Assembly: GCA_025450405.1 (NCBI GenBank)
Contig: JANWHL010000229.1
Location: 1 to 9,499 of the forward strand
Length of the DNA: 9,499 nt
DNA from: Ktedonobacterales bacterium
GTDB lineage: Bacteria > Chloroflexota > Ktedonobacteria > Ktedonobacterales > JADMIN01
Direction: 5' to 3'
In this document: positions 1 through 5,045 of the stretch, piece by piece
Layout of the letters: the number at the start of each line of letters is the position of its first letter
Numbering within the stretch: position 1 is the first letter of the stretch
Notes under the pieces: model-generated
The model's database searches: none
Told to the model about the DNA's origin: nothing
Seen by the model: only the letters and a program-made list of their open reading frames with translations
Program-made: the position numbers and the translations under genes

Positions 1-18
1 ACCCGGGGGGTATGGGAG
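1..18. promoter_or_regulatory. Candidate CsoR operator, cut by the window edge
   Basis: The first bases read ACCCGGGGGGTATGGGAG, a C-run followed by a six-G tract and TATGG. This arrangement resembles operators bound by CsoR-family repressors, including the Bacillus subtilis copZA site as I recall it. It lies directly ahead of a csoR gene, where autoregulation is common. The left arm may continue outside the window. The call is by resemblance only; no promoter can be placed because the upstream sequence is missing. Confidence 0.5.
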
Positions 19-32
19 GGAGCGAGACCGCC

Positions 33-299
33 ATGCGCGCCGACAAACAGGATGTGCTCAAGCGCCTCAACTACATCGAGGGCCACCTTGGCGGCATCCG
101 CAAGATGGTCGAGGGCGACCAGTACTGTGTGGACATCCTCCGCCAGACCTTCGCCGTCCGCAAGTCCATCGAGAAGCTGGAGTCCCTGATCCTCGAAAAC
201 CACCTCCACGGCTGCGTCCCCGAGGGGATCAAAGAGGGCCGCGAGGAGGCGGTGATCGAGGAGCTGGTGCAGCTATACAACCTCGCCGGCAATCGCTGA
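33..299 (+). CDS. csoR: CsoR-family Cu(I)-sensing transcriptional repressor
   Basis: Cytoplasmic all-alpha repressor of 88 residues, the usual size for CsoR/RcnR/FrmR proteins. It binds operator DNA without metal and is released by Cu(I). The copper ligands fit the CsoR pattern exactly: C32, H57 and C61, with spacing C-x24-H-x3-C. The accessory Tyr (Y31, just before the first Cys) and Glu (E77) are also at the positions expected from the Mycobacterium tuberculosis protein. The family stretch IEGHLGGIRKMV occupies residues 15-26. An in-frame ATG at 12 would add seven residues, but it lies inside the candidate operator and has no ribosome site. The ATG at 33 follows GGAGG at 15-19, although that spacer is long at 13 bases. 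The genes downstream are copA and a copper chaperone, which supports copper rather than nickel or formaldehyde as the signal. Confidence in family and metal is high; the exact start is less sure. Confidence 0.93.
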   Translation: MRADKQDVLKRLNYIEGHLGGIRKMVEGDQYCVDILRQTFAVRKSIEKLESLILENHLHGCVPEGIKEGREEAVIEELVQLYNLAGNR

Positions 300-400
300 C
301 GGCAGCGGTCCAGCCGGGGTGGCCACCGGAACGTTGGACATGCTCCAGCCAGAGGAATCGCTGGCGACGCCTGGACCCCCCTCGGGAGGCTGGATTAGAC

Positions 401-422
401 GCGGAACTTCAATTCCGCATGC
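401..422. repeat. Palindromic dispersed repeat, copy 1
   Basis: Six-base arms GCGGAA and TTCCGC flank CTTCAA at 401-418, followed by ATGC. A second copy lies at 9420-9440 near the other end of the window. Over the shared 21 bases the copies differ at only two positions, both inside the loop, so the arms and the ATGC flank are conserved. It is preceded here by GGATTAGAC. It looks like a short intergenic repeat or a protein-binding site; function unknown. Confidence 0.6.
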
Positions 423-530
423 TTCCACGACCACCACGCTTGCCCTCGCCGCGAACGCTCATCCAACTCCGGCACGCGCGGGACCCGATGTCGCTCGCGG
501 CCATGAACCATCGGAGCACGAACGCACGCC

Positions 531-558
531 ATGAACGCCGATACATGAACGCCGATAC
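531..558. repeat. Tandem duplication of a 14-mer upstream of copA
   Basis: ATGAACGCCGATAC occurs twice head to tail (531-544 and 545-558) with no mismatch, followed by AT. A partial relative, CATGAACCATCGG, lies at 502-514. The exact duplication starts 84 bases ahead of the copA start codon. It may be a simple slippage product or a paired binding site. Confidence 0.8.
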
Positions 559-601
559 ATAAGCAAATGGGGCGGGCAAGGTCGCCTGCCATACGACATG
601 A

Positions 602-607
602 GAGGTG
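602..607 (+). promoter_or_regulatory. Ribosome binding site of copA
   Basis: GAGGTG lies seven bases ahead of the ATG at 615. This is good spacing and fixes the copA start. Confidence 0.75.
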
Positions 608-614
608 AACAGGA

Positions 615-3278
615 ATGACGGAGCTACACGAACGGACGGGCGTTGCGGCGGGCGCGGATAGCGCTGTCGCCAGCATCACCGCGACGCTGGCGATCGAGGG
701 AATGACCTGCGCCTCCTGCGCCCTGCGGATCGAGCGCGGCCTTAAGAAGCTTCCCGGCGTCACCGACGCGGCCGTGAACCTGGCCACCGAACGCGCCGCC
801 GTGACCTACGCCCCCGGCGCCGCCAGCGTGGACGACCTGGTGCGCAAGGTGCGCGCGGTTGGCTACGGTGCCACGCCAATCCTCGAGCCCGCAAGCGTTC
901 CCGTGCCCGAATCGCCTGTCTCGCCCACGCCCGCCCCGGAGCGCCCCGCCGAGCTGGCCATCTCCGGCATGACATGCGCCTCATGCGTCCTCCGCGTGGA
1001 GCGCGCCCTCAGCCGCGTGCCCGGCGTCAGCGCCGCCAGCGTCAATCTCGCCACCGAACACGCCGTCGTGACCTTCGACCCCGCGGCGGACACGCCCACC
1101 ACCACCGCCGACCTGATCGCGGCCGTGGCGCGCGCGGGCTATGGTGCCGAATCGATCGCGCGCGAGGCGCTGCCGTCGGCGGCCTCTGAAGTGAGCGCGG
1201 AGACCGCATCTGGCACGGCAACCGGCGAGCGGGCCGAAGCGGGCACCGACCTGGAAGCCAACCGGCGCGCCCAGGCGCTGCGCCGGCGGCGCGACACGCT
1301 GCTGCTGGGCGTCGCACTCTCACTGCCGGTCGTCGTCCTCTCGATGTTCTTCATGGACCGCTTCCCCGGCGAGAATCTCCTGCTGCTCGCCCTCACTCTC
1401 CCGGTCTGGGCCTATGTCGGCTGGGAGTTCCACCGTACGGCTCTGCGGGTGGTGCGCCACGGCTCGGCCAACATGGACGTCCTGGTGAGCCTGGGCTCGA
1501 CCGCCGCCTTCCTCATGAGTGTCGTCGCCACCTTCTGGCCGGGCGTGGTGGGTGGCGTGACGTTCTACGACACCACCGCGCTGATCGTCACCCTCATCTA
1601 TCTCGGCCGCTTCCTGGAGGCGCGCGCCCGCCGCCAGACCGGCGAGGCCATCCGGCGGCTGGCGGGCCTGCGGCCACGGGTGGCGCATGTCGTCCGTGCT
1701 GGGCACGAGCTGGATGTGCCGCTGGAGCGCGTAGTGGCCGGCGACGAGCTGATCGTTCGCCCAGGCGAGCGCATCCCGACGGATGCCGCCGTAATTGGCG
1801 GCGCGTCGGCCGTGGACGAATCCATGCTGACCGGCGAAAGTCTGCCCGTGGAGAAGGCGCCTGGCGACCCCGTGATCGGCGCGACCGTAAACCAGACCGG
1901 CATGCTCCGCCTGCGCGCCACCCATGTCGGTCAGGACACCATGCTGGCGGGCATCATCCGCATGGTGGAGCGGGCGCAGGGGTCGAAGGCGCCCATCCAG
2001 CGTCTGGCCGACACCGTCGCCGGCATCTTCGTCCCCACCGTGCTCGTCATCTCCCTGCTGACCTTCGTTGGCTGGACCATCGTCGGCTACTCAACCGGAG
2101 CAACCGGCCCATGGGTGACGGCGCTGGTGGCGGCGGTGGCCGTCCTGGTGGTGGCATGCCCATGCGCGCTCGGTCTGGCCACGCCCACCGCGATCATGGT
2201 CGGGACGGGCAAGGGCGCCGAGTTGGGCATCCTCATCAAGAGTGGCGAGAGTCTGGAGCGTCTTGAAGGCGTCACTGCCGTGGTGCTCGACAAAACTGGG
2301 ACGATCACCCGCGGCCGGCCCGAGCTGACCGACGTCACGCTGGTCCCCGGCGCGACGCTGGACACACCCGCGCTGGACGTGAACGCACTGCTCGGCCTGG
2401 TGGCGGGCGCCGAGGGGCCGTCAGAGCACCCAGTTGCGCGCGCGGCGGTGGAGGGCGCGGCGGTGCGCGGCATCACCCCGACCGTGCCCGTCGAAGACTT
2501 CGCGGCGATCCCGGGCGGTGGCGTCCGGGCGCGCGTGGCGGGCCGCGACCTGCTGATCGGCACGCGCGCGCTGCTGGCCGACGCTGGCGCGGATGCGTCG
2601 GCGCTCGCGGCCCTGGACGCGCCACTGTCTGACCTCGAAGCGGCTGGCAAGACCACCCTGCTGGTCGCGGTGGATGGCGCGCCGGTGGGTGCGCTGGCCG
2701 TGGCCGACACGCTCAAGCTCGGCTCGGAAGCAGCCATCGCCGCGCTGCGCCGCGCCGGCCTGGACATCTGGATGGTCACCGGCGACAACCGGCGGACGGC
2801 CCAGCGCGTGGCGCTGAGCGCGGGAATCGCGGCGGACCACGTGCGCGCGGAGGTGCGGCCAGCGGAGAAGGCCGAAGAAGTGGCCCGCCTGCGTGCGGCG
2901 GGCGCGGTCGTCGCCTTCGCGGGCGACGGCATCAACGACGCCCCGGCGCTGGCCGCGGCCGATGTCGGCATCGCCATGGGCACCGGCACCGAGGTGGCGC
3001 TGGAGACCGCCGAAGTGGCCCTGGTCAAGGGCAATCTCCGCGCGCTGCCGTCCGCCCTCTCGCTGGCGCGGGCCACCATGCGCGTGATCCGTCAGAACCT
3101 GTTCTGGGCCTTCGGCTATAACGTCGTCCTGATCCCGCTGGCGATCGCGTCGCCAGCGATCCCATTCCTGAGCCAGACCGCCCCGATCTTCGCCGCGGCG
3201 GCGATGGCGCTCTCGTCGGTAACGGTAGTGAGCAATTCGCTCCGTCTACGCCATTTCACTACGCACGGGAAGGAGTAG
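615..3278 (+). CDS. copA: Cu(I)-exporting P1B-1-type ATPase CopA
   Basis: Inner-membrane pump of 887 residues that couples ATP hydrolysis to Cu(I) export. Two N-terminal HMA copper-binding domains (about 24-90 and 113-182) each carry GMTCASC, with cysteine pairs C32/C35 and C121/C124, joined by a Pro-rich linker. All core P-type elements are intact: actuator TGES at 406-409, transmembrane CPC at 515-517, phosphorylation motif DKTGT from D559, the P1B His-Pro at 605-606, TGDN at 722-725 and GDGIND at 770-775. The late membrane signatures Tyr-Asn (835-836) and MxxSS (864-868) are those of the Cu(I) subgroup, which argues against zinc or cadmium. The start has a good ribosome site. Its neighbours, a CsoR repressor and an HMA chaperone, fit a copper-induced efflux operon. 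No missing residue or frame damage was seen. Silver may also be carried, as in related pumps. Confidence 0.97.
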   Translation: MTELHERTGVAAGADSAVASITATLAIEGMTCASCALRIERGLKKLPGVTDAAVNLATERAAVTYAPGAASVDDLVRKVRAVGYGATPILEPASVPVPESPVSPTPAPERPAELAISGMTCASCVLRVERALSRVPGVSAASVNLATEHAVVTFDPAADTPTTTADLIAAVARAGYGAESIAREALPSAASEVSAETASGTATGERAEAGTDLEANRRAQALRRRRDTLLLGVALSLPVVVLSMFFMDRFPGENLLLLALTLPVWAYVGWEFHRTALRVVRHGSANMDVLVSLGSTAAFLMSVVATFWPGVVGGVTFYDTTALIVTLIYLGRFLEARARRQTGEAIRRLAGLRPRVAHVVRAGHELDVPLERVVAGDELIVRPGERIPTDAAVIGGASAVDESMLTGESLPVEKAPGDPVIGATVNQTGMLRLRATHVGQDTMLAGIIRMVERAQGSKAPIQRLADTVAGIFVPTVLVISLLTFVGWTIVGYSTGATGPWVTALVAAVAVLVVACPCALGLATPTAIMVGTGKGAELGILIKSGESLERLEGVTAVVLDKTGTITRGRPELTDVTLVPGATLDTPALDVNALLGLVAGAEGPSEHPVARAAVEGAAVRGITPTVPVEDFAAIPGGGVRARVAGRDLLIGTRALLADAGADASALAALDAPLSDLEAAGKTTLLVAVDGAPVGALAVADTLKLGSEAAIAALRRAGLDIWMVTGDNRRTAQRVALSAGIAADHVRAEVRPAEKAEEVARLRAAGAVVAFAGDGINDAPALAAADVGIAMGTGTEVALETAEVALVKGNLRALPSALSLARATMRVIRQNLFWAFGYNVVLIPLAIASPAIPFLSQTAPIFAAAAMALSSVTVVSNSLRLRHFTTHGKE

Positions 3279-3292
3279 TGCACCTCCGCATC

Positions 3293-3373
3293 GGCCACGC
3301 CGATAGCCATCGCCTACCGTCTCCGCCCAGGCCACGCCGATGGCCTTTGCCTACCCTCTCTGTTCAGGCCACG
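3293..3373. repeat. 37-bp tandem repeat downstream of copA
   Basis: Two units (3293-3329 and 3330-3366) begin GGCCACGCCGAT and share 30 of 37 bases. A third begins with GGCCACG at 3367 and then diverges into a CGAAGG/CCTTCG inverted repeat at 3372-3386. It lies 15 bases after the copA stop, in the space before the chaperone gene. Such repeats can alter transcript stability or termination, but nothing here proves a role. Confidence 0.75.
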
Positions 3374-3399
3374 AAGGAGGCCTTCGTAGCCGGAGGCTT

Positions 3400-3423
3400 C
3401 CAGGCGCGTCTTCAGGCGCCTGG
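3400..3423. repeat. Strong hairpin between copA and copZ, with a dispersed core
   Basis: Perfect 8-bp arms CCAGGCGC and GCGCCTGG enclose an 8-base loop. There is no T-run after it, so it is not a classical intrinsic terminator. The 18-base part GCGTCTTCAGGCGCCTGG (3406-3423) recurs with one mismatch at 4998-5015, downstream of the MutS-like gene. That marks a dispersed intergenic element. In the copper transcript it could act as an RNA-stability or partial-termination element. Confidence 0.65.
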
Positions 3424-3539
3424 TTCCATCAGACGCCTGGACACCGCCGCCATCAACCACCTTCGTCCATTTAGGGCCGCATGGTCACGCACGGTCATGC
3501 GCCCGGCACGTGGGCGCACCGCCCACACAACCACCACCC

Positions 3540-3545
3540 AAGGAG
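3540..3545 (+). promoter_or_regulatory. Ribosome binding site of the copper chaperone gene
   Basis: AAGGAG ends ten bases before the ATG at 3556. It supports that start over the longer open frame beginning at 3481, which has no comparable site. Confidence 0.7.
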
Positions 3546-3555
3546 CGCATCAATC

Positions 3556-3774
3556 ATGACCGAGCTGAAGGATATTGTCCTGCGCGTGCCCGAGATCAGT
3601 TGCGAGCACTGCGTCCACGCCATCAACGGCTCGCTGAGCGCCACGCCCGGCGTCCAGGCCGTGAACACCGACATCCCAACCAAGACCGTGTCGCTGACCT
3701 TCGACCCAAGTCAGCTCTCGCTTGGGGACATCGAGACCATCCTCGACGACATCGGCTACACGGTCACGAAATAG
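3556..3774 (+). CDS. copZ: CopZ-like HMA-domain copper chaperone
   Basis: Small cytosolic protein of 72 residues made of a single heavy-metal-associated (ferredoxin-like) domain. The metal loop reads ISCEHC with C16 and C19. This is a CxHC-type variant like CopZ chaperones, rather than the GMTCASC loop of the pump's own domains. The C-terminal IGYTV closes the fold as in other HMA proteins. Known relatives bind Cu(I) and pass it to the N-terminal domains of CopA or to CsoR. Here it is the third + strand gene after csoR and copA, 277 bases beyond copA. It is probably co-transcribed with copA, though the gap holds repeats and a hairpin that may reduce or modulate read-through. A mercury-binding MerP-like role is a remote alternative given the neighbours. 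Confidence 0.88.
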   Translation: MTELKDIVLRVPEISCEHCVHAINGSLSATPGVQAVNTDIPTKTVSLTFDPSQLSLGDIETILDDIGYTVTK

Positions 3775-3810
3775 AGTCGCGGTCACGCCCGGCCGACGGT
3801 CTCCGCTCTC

Positions 3811-3852
3811 CCCCTCTCTTCGCGGGGAGAGGGGCCAGGGGATGAGGACCCC
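3811..3852. repeat. C-run/GAGAGGGG hairpin repeat, copy 1; possible bidirectional terminator
   Basis: Arms CCCCTCTC (3811-3818) and GAGAGGGG (3827-3834) are perfect, with an 8-base loop, followed by CCAGGGGATGAGGACCCC. It sits between the 3-prime ends of the converging copZ gene and the minus-strand propeller pseudogene. Two relatives lie at 8315-8364 and 8391-8427, and all share GAGAGGGG followed by CC and a G-run. I have seen the same style of repeat between genes in many high-GC genomes. Its position would suit a transcription stop in both directions, but no T-run is present. Confidence 0.7.
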
Positions 3853-3871
3853 ACGCGCGTTGGCCACCGTG

Positions 3872-4801
3872 TCATCCGCGCAGCGACTTCGCTCCCAGGA
3901 TGGCCAGCGCCTGCGTGGAGTCGTCCAGGATGAGCAGCCGGGAACCGTCGGGCGACCAGATGGGTGGGGAGAGCATCCCCGCCTGCCCGGTCTGCTCGAT
4001 GCCGGGCTCCAGGCTGGGCAGGGGCGTCTGGACCACGGGCGCGCCAGTGATGCGGTCATATACCGTCAACATCGCCGGAAAGGCGGTGCCGGTCGCGATG
4101 CCCGGCGGGCTCGCCAGGCGCTTGCCAGCGCCGGGTCGCGCACCGGCAAGGCCGAGAAGCCGCCAGTGGGACTGGGGGTTGTGCAGGCATCCTGGAGGTT
4201 GGCCCCCGGCGGCGTCGCGATGCGCCCCCTCGCGCCAAGCGGGCCGCCCAGGGGGGACAGCGAGGTAGCGCAGGTCGGGCGACCACGCCGCCGTCGCCCC
4301 AAGAGAAGCGACCACGTACTCTGGCGGCACACAGCACAACGACGGCCCCGTGACCAGCGCGCCCGGCCGCTGGACACACACGCGGCTCACCGTTCCACTC
4401 TGCCAGATGGTGAAGTCATTGTCCCCATCGGGATTGCCAATGGGCTTCGCGAAAATCGCCGGCGCCGGCCCATTCGGCCCATTGAGGCCAGTGTGCGGGA
4501 TCAGCTGGGCGGCATACCACATGTACTCCACCGCTGCCGGCGGTGCCCGCGGCGTGACAGCCCCGGCCGCGAGATCCACCTGGTCGAGGGCGAGGACCGA
4601 GGGGTCCGATGTGGCGGCGAACGGCGGCGGCAGAGCAATAATCCGGGTGGCGCCCGAGGTGGGCACCAACAGCACCCCACGCCCTTAGACCGCGCGCTCG
4701 TCCACGGCCACCGCGCCCGGTGGGGCGTTGACGTCGGCCCCTGATAGTATAGCGATTGGCCCGGTCGCGCGCACCAGCGGCGTCTTGCTCAGGTCGCCAC
4801 G
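3872..4801 (-). pseudogene. Decayed beta-propeller (TolB/WD40-like) protein gene
   Basis: The minus strand encodes propeller-like pieces: TAAWSPDLRYLAV and PPIWSPDGSRLLILDDSTQ, plus GAVAVDERAV and VLLVPTSGATRII. The reading frame is broken three times. An in-frame TAA at 4685-4687 splits VAVDERAV from GRGVLLVPTSG. The protein-like reading leaves the main frame at the six-G run 4251-4256, continuing as SPLGGPLGARGRIATPPG. It returns to the main frame near 4105-4130 with LASPPGIATGT. One extra base and one missing base would explain the pair, with both outer parts in the same frame. The longest uninterrupted piece is 267 codons from a GTG at 4675. No start codon, signal peptide or ribosome site can be assigned upstream, so the 5-prime limit is a guess. 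It is either a pseudogene or an intact gene with sequencing errors. Function unknown; such propellers are usually exported or ligand-binding. Confidence 0.55.
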
Positions 4802-4959
4802 CGTCCACACACCGTCCAAACCGATTCCGGACAGGCCGCGTCGGTGGTCTTCGAAGCCAGAGTCTACGTCGGGGCGTCCGATAGTCAGCCCAGCGTCTGA
4901 ATAGTTGTGGCCTTCATTCGAGTGGCGCATCACCCCCCCCACCTGTGCGGGCCACGTAG

Positions 4960-4993
4960 GGGCGTCCGGTGGACGCCCGGCCCGGTGGACGCC
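4960..4993. repeat. Hairpin with overlapping 12-bp direct repeat
   Basis: GGGCGTCC (4960-4967) and GGACGCCC (4971-4978) form a perfect 8-bp stem with a 3-base loop. CCGGTGGACGCC occurs at 4966-4977 and again at 4982-4993, a 16-base period. It lies about 70 bases beyond the stop of the minus-strand MutS-like gene, so a 3-prime-end RNA structure is possible. There is no T-run. Confidence 0.65.
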
Positions 4994-4997
4994 GGCC

Positions 4998-5015
4998 GCG
5001 TCTTCAAGCGCCTGG
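4998..5015. repeat. Second copy of the GCGTCTTCA(A/G)GCGCCTGG element
   Basis: Seventeen of 18 bases match 3406-3423 downstream of copA. The change (A for G at the tenth base) shortens the hairpin seen in the first copy. Both copies sit just after the end of a coding region. Confidence 0.6.
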
Positions 5016-5045
5016 GCCCGATGGCGTTCCACTCCCGATGAGCTA

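Larger units (their letters stand above)
300..614. other. csoR-copA spacer, no convincing gene
   Basis: This 315-base gap has no credible gene. A 71-codon open frame at 319-534 has no ribosome site and no recognisable product. The gap contains a palindrome (401-418), a tandem duplication of a 14-mer (531-558) and the copA ribosome site. There is no clear terminator and no convincing -35/-10 pair. It is therefore open whether copA is read through from csoR or has its own promoter. Confidence 0.6.
4802..5045. other. Repeat-rich gap between the propeller pseudogene and the MutS-like gene
   Basis: No credible gene is seen. The minus-strand frame that runs through this stretch has no recognisable protein content upstream of about 4801, and the sequence is less GC-rich around 4840-4920 than its neighbours. 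It contains an eight-C run (4933-4940), a hairpin and direct repeat (4960-4993), and a copy of the GCGTCTTCA element (4998-5015). Confidence 0.5.

Noticed and set aside
12..32. ATG at 12 as the csoR start
   Set aside because: It lies within the operator-like G-tract and has no usable ribosome site; the ATG at 33 gives the normal family length and ligand positions.
374..390. A second CsoR operator (CCCCCCTCGGGAGG) before copA
   Set aside because: It has a C-run and CCTC/GAGG arms but lacks the TA...TATGG parts and the symmetry; too weak to annotate.
319..534. 71-codon open frame between csoR and copA
   Set aside because: No ribosome site and no recognisable domain; it crosses the palindrome.
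2087..3079. 330-codon open frame on the minus strand within copA
   Set aside because: It is Ala/Ser/Arg/Pro-rich and mirrors the GC-biased copA codons; copA motifs are intact on the other strand.
3400..3423. Intrinsic terminator after copA
   Set aside because: The stem is strong but no T-run follows, and the next gene belongs to the same pathway.
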